A stretch of 64,000 bases of DNA from Molossus alvarezi. Lineage: Eukaryota > Chordata > Mammalia > Chiroptera > Molossidae. Under the pieces are notes generated by a model, which worked only from the letters and a program-made list of their open reading frames with translations, made no database searches and had not been told where the DNA came from. Below are positions 38,297-48,890 of the stretch, one piece after another. Each line of letters begins with the position of its first letter. Positions within the stretch are counted from its first letter, which is position 1. Location of the stretch: positions 307,061-371,060 of the forward strand of contig JBAWUJ010000080.1 in assembly GCA_037176705.1 (NCBI GenBank). The letters run 5' to 3'. The position numbers and the translations under genes were made by a program.

Positions 38297-38310
38297 TTTT
38301 CTCTTTTTAG
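38297..38310 (+). promoter_or_regulatory. Env splice acceptor
   Basis: A pyrimidine run (TTTTCTCTTTTTAG) ends in AG eight bases before an ATG at 38319. The position fits the subgenomic env acceptor, which would join the donor at 32880. Confidence 0.7.
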
Positions 38311-38318
38311 GGTCAACA

Positions 38319-38420
38319 ATGTTTCTCCTGCTGCTTATCCTGATCACGTGGGCAAGGATTGGAGCCGAAGGGAAGACAACTTTATCGTTTAATAGAAACC
38401 AACATCCAGAAGCTGTATGA
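38319..38420 (+). pseudogene. env: Env N-terminal remnant: signal peptide, then frame break
   Basis: An ATG just after the acceptor opens 33 codons. The first ~16 residues are a hydrophobic leader of signal-peptide type (MFLLLLILITWARIGA). The frame closes in TGA at 38418-38420. The whole surface subunit and most of the transmembrane subunit are missing, and the following bases already encode transmembrane-subunit sequence in another frame. If spliced, the message would give only this short secreted peptide. Its assignment as env leader rests on position and hydrophobicity. Confidence 0.7.
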
Positions 38421-38866
38421 ACAGGCGAAATGGCTGCACCAGTGTAATCAGAAGAAGACAGAAGCTTCCTCCGCCCTTTCTTCCATGTTTAATGGCATAT
38501 TACCCTATGTCCTCCCTCTCTTAGGCCCTCTCCTAGGCTTGCTCCTTTTACTATCCTTTGGGCCCCTTACTTGGCCTTTTACTGATTATGTCACTAAGAC
38601 CCTTCCTCTTCAATAAGGTGATGGCTTTCATCAAGCAGCAGATAGATGCCATTAAGATGCAACCTATACAGGTCCACTATCCTAGACTTGAAATGGCCGA
38701 CAGAGAAGCTTACTCTAGCTGTGAGTCAATAAGCTCAAGAACCTCGTCACCTTGGTGCGCTGGGCTGGTTAGCCAGAGAAAGGCAACTGGAACTCACACG
38801 CGTCGCCAACCACCACCTAAGACAGGAACAAGGCCTTATGCTGCCTTGCTTTCCAATGACGGGTAA
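38372..38866 (+). pseudogene. env: Env transmembrane-subunit C-terminal remnant, frameshifted
   Basis: In the frame of 38359-38616 there is an amphipathic segment followed by a strongly hydrophobic membrane span (about 38505-38575). It continues in another frame (38558-38866) with a second leucine-rich span, then a basic tail and a YPRL (YxxL-type) motif. The span ending in GP.LFN-like sequence followed by a short tail resembles the gamma/D-type transmembrane subunit that Mason-Pfizer-like betaretroviruses carry. The leucine-rich segment is present about twice in tandem, with a one-base frame change between the copies. It cannot encode a working envelope. Confidence 0.75.
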
Positions 38867-38946
38867 GGACAGGTTGGCACCGTGTGCATGTTTCCTGACC
38901 TAAGACAGGCACAGTCCCCTCAAGGTATTATTTCAGCCTTAAAATT

Positions 38947-38960
38947 AAAGAAAAGGGGGA
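38947..38960 (+). other. Polypurine tract
   Basis: AAAGAAAAGGGGGA lies 2 bases before the 3' LTR and would prime plus-strand DNA synthesis. Confidence 0.9.
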
Positions 38961-38962
38961 CC

Positions 38963-39367
38963 TGTGGGAGACATTTTGCATGGCATCCATTTTGTTAAAA
39001 TCTGCTCTGCCATCACCTTCCCAAAGGCAGGATGTCTCTGCCTTCTGCATTTCTTTATATCTACATTTCTTTAAGTAAAATCTGCTCTGCCATCACCTTC
39101 CCCAAGGCAGGAAATCTCTGCTTTATCTCTGCATTTTGAACCATTTACTCAGTCTTTTGTTCCACCCCAGCTTGGGGTGGTTACTCAATAACTATCGCTT
39201 GATAACAAATGATCTTGTTTTTCCTGCCCTATATATTGTGTAAATTTCCCCAGAATAAACGAGACTTGATCAGAGCCCTGTCTTGTCTCCATTTCTCGTG
39301 TCTCTTGTCCCTCCTCATACTCACTACCCCTCTATAGTCCTCGTTGCTCGACCTGCGGGACGGGTCA
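38963..39367 (+). repeat. 3' LTR
   Basis: 405 bp, same ends and structure as the 5' LTR, including the U3 duplication and AATAAA at 39254-39259. Of 13 differences from the 5' LTR, 12 are transversions. Confidence 0.95.
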
Positions 39368-39373
39368 TACATG
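39368..39373. repeat. 3' target-site duplication
   Basis: TACATG, identical to 32327-32332. The satellite unit resumes with CAAGGACTAAATCC. Confidence 0.95.
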
Positions 39374-40362
39374 CAAGGACTAAATCCATGAATTGGAAGA
39401 CACTGACAATACCAAGGGTTTTTCACATTGAACATCTCTGTGAATTACAACAAGAGGAGTGTTCTAGAGAAAACACACTTGTGCAGTGGACCTGGGTATC
39501 CATTTCAATTACTTACACACGAATTATGCCCGGTGTTCAGGGCATACTTTACATTGGAGATTAGAGTGTTCAACACTGTTGAAAGTAAATGCAGGTGTCT
39601 GCCTTCTTTCCTATGTGACCAGAGAAGTCAACCGGTACTAGTTGATGAGGCAGTCTTTCAACATACTACCTTTTAGCCTTGCATATGTGTTGTTTGCCTG
39701 GAAGTGTCTAGGAGTCATCTTGATATCCAATAAATGCTGGGCTGCAGAAATCAAACACATTGGTTAGGGCAATGTTCAAGTCATAGAAATCTATACCCTA
39801 TTCAGTTCTACACACATTCTTTAAAGTTGTTACCGAATGAATCAGTGTCATTCTTGGATCCATCATACTTTTCACTGTTTGTACCGATTTCCTCAAAAAA
39901 CATAAGGAGTAGATACCTGTTTTCTCCTGAGAATTCAAAGTAAACGCTTTCCATCACTGTGAAATGCTGGAATTGTACCTTGTTCATGAATGGAATCTCC
40001 TGAACCTATCTTTATAATTCCCTGTGACAAATTCAGCCAATTTCTTGATAACTGACAAGTAATCAATCCCCTTATTCCAGCCATTATCACAAAAAAACTG
40101 ATCAATTTAAAAGAGGGAGTGTCAGTCTTTGAACAATGGTCATGGATTCACTTGTTTCAAGACTATTTCCCCGAAGAACCTATGGGAATACACTGGCATA
40201 GTCAAAAGTGTTCATGACTGGTGTTCTTTCTGTGCAGAATAATATAATGACATTCAGTTCAGGAGCAGATTGCAAACCTTAATACGGTTGCAGTGTCAAA
40301 TGGACTGTTTAGTGGCTCTCTGTTCAAAGAACTGTGTTCCAATAGACAACCTTCTTCAAATA

Positions 40363-42321
40363 ATATCCAAATATTGAGAAAAAGATTCTAGGGCTATACC
40401 CAGTTCACATGTCATGGAACCACCACTGTTGTACTGTTTTTCAGATTACGTGTTCTTAGTACAGTTGTGGAAAGTGTTGATTTAAGGTAATGTGGCTACC
40501 TAACTTTTGATAGGTCCTTAGACATACTTTTCACTCTAGTTTGTTTGTAGGAGACTGTATACAAACCAAAGCTATTCCAAATGAACTGTGTTAGAACTCT
40601 TCACTTCAGTGGCACAAAAGTCACTTCCATGAAGCCTCGAGCGTGAGGATCCTCAAAGCATATGTTGTTTTGGTTAAGTGTTTAAGAAATGTCCACTTGT
40701 AAAGGTGGAATCACACTTAAACTTTGCAGTGTAAGTTTCTTTCTCTTGTTCCAGACAAAGAGACACAAGACTCGCTGGTGCAGTCCTGGATATACTGAAT
40801 TATGGGCAAAAATCTGTGAGAGCCAGGGGCCACATTCACTCAGTGGCATGTTTTTCCTTGGGAAGTTAAGTACCTGTGCAGGAAAAGTGTGAACAAACAT
40901 GTTCTAGTCAAACAGCTGTTGGAATGAATGCATATTTCCATTTGAGTTACGTTAATGCACAGATCTTGAGTAACATGAACACTTTAATGGGCATTCTCCT
41001 CGTTTTGTGGAGAGATCCAGTCATATCATGGAAAGAACAACTAGGACAGAGCACACTTATGTGTAGAATCCAATGTTATCCCTTTTGTGTTCTGTGTTGT
41101 TCATGGTTTCAAAGATTGGATCGTATTGAAGCCCATTTTGGAAGGCGATACTGGGGAAAAGTTTGGTTGCTGATGTAGCAGTTGATTTCACATGATTCTT
41201 ACTCAGAACAGTGAACCAACATATGGTCAAGACTGAATCAATGGAAAGATTGATAACTACTGGTGTTACACGTGTGCATTCTTGAAGCGGTGAAACTGAA
41301 CACATGTAAAGTGATGTAGTGGAAACATTGGTTGTCTACATGCAAGGAGTAAATCCATGAATTGGAAGACACTGACAATACCATGGGTTTTTCACATTGA
41401 ACATCTCTGTGAATTAGAACAAGAGGAGTGTTCTAGAGAAAGTGCACTTTTACAGTGGACCTGGGTATCCATTTCAATTACTTACACACTAATTATGCCC
41501 GGGGTGCAGGGCATACTTTCCATTGGAGTGTTAAACTGTGTTGTAAGTAAATGCAGGTGTCTGCCTTCTTTCCTATGTGACAAAAAAATCAACCTGTACT
41601 AGTTGATGAGGCAGCTTTTCAACATACTACATTTTAGTCTTGGATATGTGTTGTTTGCCTGGAAGTGTCTAGGAGTCATCTTGATATCCAACAAAGGCTG
41701 GGCTGCAGAAATCAAACACATTGGTTAGGGCAATGTTCAGGTCATGGAAATCTATACCCTATTCAGTTCTACATACATTCTTTAAGTTGTTACGGAATGA
41801 ATCAGTGTCATTCTTGGATCCAGCATACATTTCACTGTTTGGACCGATTTTCTCATAAAACATAAGAAGTAGATACCTGTTTTCTCCTGAGAATTCAAAG
41901 TGAACACTTTCCATCATTGTGAAATGCTGGAATTTACGTTGTTCATGAATGAAATCTCCTGAACCTATCTTTATAATTGCCTGTGACAAATTCTGCCTAT
42001 TTCTTGATAACTCACAAGTAATCAATCCTCTTATTCAGGCCATTATTACAAAAAAATTGATTATTTGAAAACAGGGAGTGTCAGTCTTTGAATAATGGTC
42101 ATGGATTCACTTGTTTGAAGCGTACTTCCCACAAGAACCTATGGGAACACCCTGGCATAGTCAAAAGTGTTCATGACTGGTGTTCTTTCTGTGCAGAATA
42201 ATATAATAACATTCAGTTCAAGAGCAGCATGGAAACCTGAATACAATTGCAGTGTCAAATTGACTGTTTAGTGGTTCTCTGTCCTAAAAACTGTGCTCCA
42301 GTAGACAAACTCCTTCAAATA
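40363..42321. repeat. Diverged satellite unit U18
   Basis: Full-length diverged copy. The box position reads ACCCAGTTCACATGTCA, so there is no CENP-B core. Confidence 0.92.
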
Positions 42322-42412
42322 ATATCTAAATATTGAGAAGAAGATTTTAGGCCTATGCCCAGTTCACATGTCATTGAACCTCCACTGTGGTAATGTTTTT
42401 CAGATTACTTGT

Positions 42413-44329
42413 TTTTTTTCTTATGAATTTTAATTTATTTTTTTCTTACAGATATTTTTACTTTTTACCTCATTGGCACCCTTCAACCCACTCCACCTTC
42501 TCCCTGTCCCCGGCTTAGTTGTCCATTTCCATTGGTCATGCATACATGCATATAAGTTCTGTGGTTTATCTCTTCCCACCCCCCATCCCCTCTTCTGAGG
42601 GATATCAGTCTGTGCCCTACTTCCATGTGTCTGGGTCTACTGTATTCCTCAAACTGTTATGTTCATTATATTCCGTACATAAGTGAGATCATGTGGTATT
42701 TGTCTTTTTCTGCTTGGCTTCTTTCACTTAGGATAAGTCTTTCCAGGTCCCTCCATGTCATCTCAAAGGATAAGAGATCTTTCTTTCTTACCGCTGCATA
42801 GTACTGCATTGTGTATATGTACCACAGCTTTTTTATCCATCCGTCTACTGGTGGACACTTGGGCTGTTTCCAGATCTTAGCTATTGTAAATAGTGCTGCT
42901 TATGAACAGGCTGGTACATATATTCTTCCTGATTGGTGTTTCAGACTTCTTAGGGTATATTCCCAACCATGGGATCACAGGGTCAAATGGGAGTTCAATT
43001 TTTAATTTTTTGAGGTAGCACCATATTGTTTTCCATAGTGGCTGCACCAGTCTGCATTCCCACCAGCAGTGTATTAGAGTCCCCTTTTCTCCACACCCTT
43101 GCCAACACTTGTTGTTTGATGATTTGTTGATGGCAGCCATTCTGACAGGTGTGATGTAATACCTCATTGTTGTTTTAATTTGCATCTCTCTGATGATTAG
43201 TGATGTTGAGCATTTCTTCATATGTCTTTTGGCCATTTGTATGCCCTGTTTGGAGAGGTGTCTTTTCATCTCCTCTGCCCATTTTTAAATTGGGTTCTTT
43301 GTCTTCCTTTTGTTGACTTGTAGGAGCACTCTATATATATTGGAAATTAACCCCTTATCTGATACATCGTTGGCAATGATGTTCTCCCATACAGTGGGTT
43401 GCCTTTCCATTTTGATGATTGTGTCTTTTGCTGTACAGAAGCTTTTTACTTTAATGTAGTCTCATGTGTTCATTTTCTTCTTTATTTCTGTTGCCTTAGG
43501 TGATGTATCAGTGAAAATTCTGCTCCGTATGATGTCCGAAATTTTGTTGCCTACATTTTCTTCTAGACTTTATATGGATTCACGGGTCACATTTAAGTCT
43601 TTTATCCATTTTGAGTTTATTTTTGTGTATGGTGTAAGTTGATGGTCTAGTTTCATTTTTTTGCATGTAGCTGTCCAATTTTCCCAACACCATTTATTAA
43701 AGAGGCTGTCTTTACTCCACTGTATGCTCTTGCCACCTTTGTCAAATATTGATTGAGCATATTGCCTTGGGTCCATTTCTGGGTTTTCAGTTCTGTTCCA
43801 CTGGTCTATGTGCCTTTTCCTTTGCCAGTACCAGGCTGTTTTGGTTACAGCCACTTTGTAGTATGACGTGATATCTGGTATTGTGATCCCACCTACTTTG
43901 TTCTTCTTTTTCAAGATTGCTGTGGCTATTCAGGGTCTTTTTTGGTTCTATATAAACTGTTGAAGTATTTGTTCTAATTCTATGAAATATGTCGTTGGTA
44001 TTTTGATGGGGATTGCATTGAATCTATAGATTGCTTTGGGGAGTGTGGACATTTTAATTATGTTAATTCTTCCAATCCATGAACAGGGTATGTCATCCAC
44101 TTTTTAATATCTTCCTCTATTTCTTTTTTCAATGACCTGTAGTTTTCTGCAAATAGGTCCTTTACTTCTTTGGTTAGGTTTATTCCTAGGTATCGTAATT
44201 TTTTTGGTGTACAAGAATGCCGTCCATTTCTTGATGTTAATTTTGTATCCTGCTACTTTGCCAAATTCAGTTATTAAATCTAGTAGATATTTGATGGAGT
44301 CTTTAGGGTTTTCTATGTACAATATAATT
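42413..44329 (-). mobile_element. 5'-truncated LINE-1, antisense, in satellite unit U19
   Basis: About 1.9 kb. On the plus strand it begins with a T-rich stretch (the L1 tail), then the complement of the L1 3' UTR (TTGGTCATGCATACATGCATATAAG near 42533) and of ORF2. On the minus strand 42877-43269 encodes the ORF2 C terminus ([26 protein letters not shown]) and 43570-43914 encodes [19 protein letters not shown]. The right end reaches the region just after the reverse transcriptase (KDSIKYLLDLI). Several stops and frame breaks show it is dead. It joins satellite sequence of a phase ~1.36 kb further on. Confidence 0.9.
42877..43914 (-). pseudogene. LINE-1 ORF2 C-terminal part, broken
   Basis: Two open stretches on the minus strand (43914-43570 and 43269-42877) carry typical L1 ORF2 C-terminal sequence, including the Cys-rich [15 protein letters not shown] segment. 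Stops and frame changes between them break the reading frame. Confidence 0.85.
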
Positions 44330-44840
44330 CCTGGATCCATCATACATTTCACTGTTTGTACCGATTTCCTCAAAAAACATAAGGAGTACATACCTGTTTT
44401 CTTCTGAGAATCCAAAGTAAACACTTTCCATCATTGTGAAATGCTGGAATTGTACCTTGTTAATGAATGGAATGTCCAGAACTTATCTTTAAAATTCCCT
44501 GTGACAAATTCAGTCTATTTCTGGATAACTCACAGAGTAATCATCCCCTTTTTTCAAGCCATTATAACAAAAAAGTGATCAATTTAAAACAGGGAGTGTT
44601 AGTCTTTTGAAGAATGGTCATGGATTCACTTGTTTCAAGAGTATTTCACAGAAGAACCCATGGGAATACCCTGGCATAGTCAAAAGTGTTCATGACTGGT
44701 GGTCTTTCTGTGCAGAATAATATAATAACATTCAGTTCAAGAGCAGAATGCAAACCTTAATACGGTTGCAGTGTCAAACTGACTGTTTAGTGGCTCTCTC
44801 TTCTAAGAACTGTGTTCCAATAGACAACCTTCTTCAAATA

Positions 44841-47067
44841 ATATCCAAATATTGAGTAAAAGGTTCTAGGGCTATACCCAGTTCACACGTCATTGAACCA
44901 CCACTGTTCTACTGTTTTTCAGATTACGTGTTCTTAGTACATTTGTGGAAAGTATTGATTTAAGGTAATGTTGCAACCTCACTTTGGATAGGTCCTTAGA
45001 CATACTTTTAACTATAGTTTGTTTGTAGGAGAGTGTATACAAACCAAACCTATTCCAAATGAACTGTGTTAGATCTCTTCACTTCAGTTACACAAAATTC
45101 ACTTCCATGAAGCCTTGAGCATGAGGTTTCTCAAAGCATAATCTGTTTAGGTTAAGTGTGTAAGAAATGTCCATTTGTAAATGTGTAATCATACTTAAAC
45201 TTAGAAGTGTATGTTTCTTTCTCTTGTTCTATACAGAGAGACACAAGATTTCCTGGTGCAGTCTCAGATATACTGAATTATGGGCAAAACTCTGTGAGAG
45301 CCAGGGGCAACATTCATTCAGTTGCAGGTTTTACCTTGGCAAGTTAAGTACCTTTGCAAGGAAAGTGTGAAGAAACATGTTCTAGTAAAAAAAACCGTTG
45401 TAATGAATGAATATTTTAATTTTGGTTAAGGAAATGTTCAGATCTTGGCAAGAGTAATATGAAACACTTTAATGTGCACTCTCCTCCTGGTGTTGAGAGA
45501 TCCAGTCATTTCAGGCAAAGAACAACTAGGACAGAGCACACTTATATTTAGAATCAAAATAATCCAATTTTGTGTTCTGTGTTGTCAATGGTTCAATGAT
45601 TGGATCATATTGAAGCCCATTTTTGAGGGCGATACTTGGAATAAGTATGGTTTCTTCTGTAGCATGTTTTTTTGCATAATTCTTACTCAGAACAGTGAAC
45701 CAACATATGGTCAAGAATGAATTAATGGAAAGATTGTTAACTATTGGTGTTACCCATGTGCATTCTTTAAACAGTGAACCTGAACACATTTAAGTTTTGT
45801 AGTTTAAAAATTTGATGTCTACATCCGAGGAGGAAATACATAAATTGGAAGACACTGACAATACCATGGGTTTTTCACATTGCAGATCCCTGTGAATCAG
45901 AAAAACAGGAGTATTCTAGAGGAAATGCACTTGTACAGTGGACCTGGGTATCCATTTCAATTAGTTACACAATAATTATGCCCAGTATGCGGGGCGTTGT
46001 TTACATTGGAAAGTTATACAGTGTTGTAAGTAAATGCAGGTGTGTCCCTTCTTTTCCATGTTACAAGAAAATGAACTTTTACGAGATGATGAGGTAACTT
46101 TTCAACATACTACGTTTTAGCCTTGGATATGAGTTGTTTGCCTGAAAGAGTCTATGAACCATCTTGATATCAAATAAATGCTTGTCTGGAGAAATCACAC
46201 CCTTTGGTTACAGCAATGTTCTGGTCATAGACATCTATACCCTATTCAGTTCTGCATACACTGTCTAACAGTTTTATCGAATGAATCAGCATCGTGGCAT
46301 GGATCCCTACTACATTTCACTGTACCGATTTTTGCATTATCATAAGGTGTAGAATCTTGTTTTCTCCTGAGAATTCAAAGTAAACCCTTTCCCTCAGTGT
46401 GAAATGCTGGAATTGTACCTTGTTAATGAATGGAATCTCCTGAACTTATATTTAAAATATCCTGTGACACTTATTTGTGGAATATAATGAACATAACAGT
46501 TTGAAGAATGGGGTAGTCCCAGAGACGTGGAAGCTGGGTACAGGCTGACAATCCCCTAAAAAGTGGGGAGGTGGTGGAGGGATGAACCACAGAACTTATA
46601 CGCATGTATGCATGAACAGTGGACATGGACAACAATCTGGGGAAGGGACAGGGAGGGAGGGGGAGGGGGGAATCAGTTGGGGAAATAAGGAGAAACATCT
46701 GTAACAAAAATTAATCAAAAAAAAATATCCTGTGACAAATTCAGCCTATTTCTTGTTATCTGACAGAGTAATCAATCCACTTATTCAAGCCTCTATATCA
46801 AGGAAAGTGATCAGTTTCAGAGAGTGTAAGTCTTTTGAATAATGGTCATGGATTCACATGTTTCAAGAGTATTTCTCAGATGAACCTATGGGAATACACT
46901 GGGATAATCATAGATGTGCTTCACTGGTGTTCTTTCTCTGCAGAATAATATAATAACATAATGTTCAAGAGCAGCATGGGAACTTTAATACGGTTGCAGT
47001 GGCTATTTGACTGTTCAGTGTCTCTCTGTCCTAAAAACAATTTTCCAATAGACTACTTCTTCAAATA
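44841..47067. repeat. Diverged satellite unit U20 with L1 tail inserted
   Basis: Clearly alignable to the array unit at roughly 15-20% divergence, with several small indels. A 252-bp L1 3' end with target duplications lies at 46470-46721. The box position lacks the CENP-B core. Confidence 0.9.
46470..46721 (+). mobile_element. Short LINE-1 3' end inserted in satellite unit U20
   Basis: A 252-bp fragment starting with ORF2 end / 3' UTR sequence (TTATTTGTGGAATATAATG) and ending in an A-rich tail. It is flanked by AAAATATCCTGTGACA at 46454-46469 and 46722-46737. The same 3' UTR is seen at 59281-59540. A clean target-primed insertion. Confidence 0.9.
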
Positions 47068-47960
47068 ATCTCTAAATATAGTGAAGAAGATTCTGGGGTT
47101 ATACCCAGTTCACAGGTCATTTAACCACAACTGTTGTACCGTTTTACATATTAAGTGTTCTTAGTACAATTAATTAAAGTATCAATTCCAGGAAAAGTGG
47201 CAACCTAAATTTGCATAGTCCCTCAGACATACTTTTCACTAAAGTTTTTTCTAGGAGAATGTATATAAACCAACATATTCCAAATGAACTGCATTAGAAC
47301 CCTTCACTATATTTGCACAAAACTCACTTCCATGAAGTCTAGAGCATGAGTCTTCTCAAAGCATAAGCTTTTTTTGTTAAGTGTGTGAGAACTGTCCATT
47401 TGTTAAGTTGTAATCATACTTAAACTTAGGAGTGTAAGTTTCTTTTATTTGGTCCATACAGAGAGATACAAAACTTGCTGGTGCAGTCTAAGATATACTG
47501 AATTATGGGCAAAACTCTGTGAGATCCAGGGGCAACATTCATTCAGTGGCATGTTTTACCTTGGAAAGTTAAGTACAGTTGCAATGAAAGTGTAAAGATC
47601 CATGTTCTAGTAAAAAACTGTTGGAATGAGTGAATATTTCCATTTTGGATAAGGAAATGCACAGATCTTGGCAAGAGTAACATGAAACACTGTAATATAC
47701 CCTCTCCTCATTGTGTGGAGAGATTCTGTCACCTCATGGAAAGAACAACTAGTACAGGGAACACTTATTTGTAGAATTAAAATTTATCCCTTTTTGTGTT
47801 CTGTGTTTGTAATGGTTTCAGAGACTGGATCACATTGAAGCCTATTTTTGAAGTCGATCCTTGGAATAAGTATGGTTTCTTCTGTAGCAGTTTGTTTTGC
47901 CTAATTCTTACTCAGAACAGTGAACCAACAAATGGTCTAGAATGAATTGAGGTGGAATGA
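47068..47960. repeat. Last recognisable contiguous satellite unit, U21, truncated
   Basis: Matches the first ~880 bp of the unit (ACCCAGTTCACAGGTCA at the box position, then the usual order of segments). It stops at about 47,945-47,960, just after the segment equivalent to CCAACGTATGGCCAAGACTGAA. This is the right end of the contiguous array. Confidence 0.88.
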
Positions 47961-48890
47961 TTACACCTTAAATCTCTGTGCACCTTAAAAATTTCCCCTA
48001 CTTCAAACCACACATCAGAATCAAACATGCCCTCCTGAGTGAGCCAGGTCGTGCTCCTGCAAGTCCCTCAGAAGTTGCAAGAACTTCCGCTCTGATCCGG
48101 AACATTGAGCTGCTTTCAACAACTGTTGTAAGACTTGCACATAAAATTGCTGATCTTTAGAAAATCCCAACCTCATGCTTTCTTACTGGAAAACCCCTAA
48201 TAACTCTATTTGTGCAGAAGCTTCCCAAGCCTGGCACGCTGACTCAGGGTAACTCAATTGTATTTTTACTTCTGAGCTGAATCACTAATTTTCTTTCTAT
48301 TTTTCTTTCACATAACATTACATTGCAGGGCATGATGAATCACGTCACTGCATATTCAAGTCACATTGGGGTCACCAGTTGCCATTTCTCTTGGCCTGCC
48401 AGGGGTTGGCAAAATGCAATGAACTCTAAGAAGACAATGGTTAGAGTGAGAGGGAGTATCACAAGGAAGAAAGTGCTCCAGATCTCTGGATGCAGCTCAA
48501 TTTATTTGCAAAGTGGTACCCCAGGTTACATGGTGTTTCAGGTAATTATTTCCTTGAGATGGCATCTCTGATACCCATACAATCAAGCCCAGTATATTTC
48601 CTGTCTCTTGCTTCTTTACATGTAGCAACATGAAAGGAAATACAAGAAAAAACAACAACAACAACATTTACACCTGGGCTTTATCGTCCATTATATCTTC
48701 TGGGGCAGCATTTCTGTCCTTTGACATATATATATTATCTATTAACATGTAAATAATACACTCAGTTTAGAAAGGGTGTCTTTCCTTCTGTCTAGGCAAA
48801 CCTTATCTATCCACACACATACTTTGATCCTTGGCTGGACAGGTCATGAGAATGCATATCTCAAGGTTACTTTTTTTTTTTATCCACCAA
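47961..48890. other. Non-satellite island of unknown origin
   Basis: About 930 bp that match neither the satellite unit nor the L1 copies in the window. Base composition is less AT-rich than its neighbours. It contains a 60-codon open frame (47978-48160), one exon-like segment (48330-48540), a (CAA)n run near 48651 and a T-run near 48871. No product is recognised. It could be captured genomic sequence or an old element whose family I do not recognise. Confidence 0.5.
48330..48540 (+). other. Exon-like segment with good splice signals
   Basis: A long pyrimidine-rich stretch (48290-48320, TTTCTTTCTATTTTTCTTTC) leads to CATTGCAG, and the segment ends in TTTCAG followed by GTAATT. The interval is open in one frame (inside 48323-48571, encoding MNHVTAYSSHIGVTSCHFSW and more). 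The protein is not recognised. It may be an old exon, a pseudo-exon or chance. Confidence 0.3.

Larger units (their letters stand above)
32333..39367 (+). mobile_element. Class II (betaretrovirus-like) endogenous provirus with collapsed env
   Basis: A 7,035-bp provirus bounded by TG...CA LTRs of 405 bp each and a perfect TACATG target duplication. Order: LTR, Lys1,2 primer site, gag, pro, pol, env remnant, polypurine tract, LTR. Gag, pro and pol lie in three frames, each shifted -1 from the last, as in betaretroviruses. Gag has PPPY and PSAP late motifs and two zinc knuckles. Pro carries a dUTPase ahead of the protease and a C-terminal G-patch. Env is reduced to its two ends. The particle-forming and copying genes look open, so this copy could act only inside cells or with help from another envelope, if expressed at all. 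Insertion is into an already diverged satellite unit. Confidence 0.95.
31352..40362. repeat. Diverged satellite unit U17, split by a provirus
   Basis: Unit sequence runs 31352-32332 and resumes at 39374-40362, together about 1,970 bp. The 7,035-bp provirus plus one 6-bp target duplication lies between. Removing them restores CTACATGCAAGG, as in U16 and U18. The box position lacks the CENP-B core. Confidence 0.93.
42322..44840. repeat. Diverged satellite unit U19, partial, interrupted by L1
   Basis: Only about 90 bp of the unit start (42322 to ~42412) and its last ~510 bp (~44330-44840) remain, flanking an antisense L1. About 1.36 kb of unit between these phases is missing. Confidence 0.9.

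Noticed and set aside
38359..38616. Intact small membrane protein encoded after pol
   Set aside because: The frame starts in the middle of the env joint, reads transmembrane-subunit sequence and is out of frame with the env leader. More likely a remnant than a new gene.
32327..39373. Provirus as a product of recombination between two different elements
   Set aside because: The exact TACATG duplication, equal-length LTRs with no indels and single-copy flanks argue for one insertion. LTR differences are explained better by later change or conversion.
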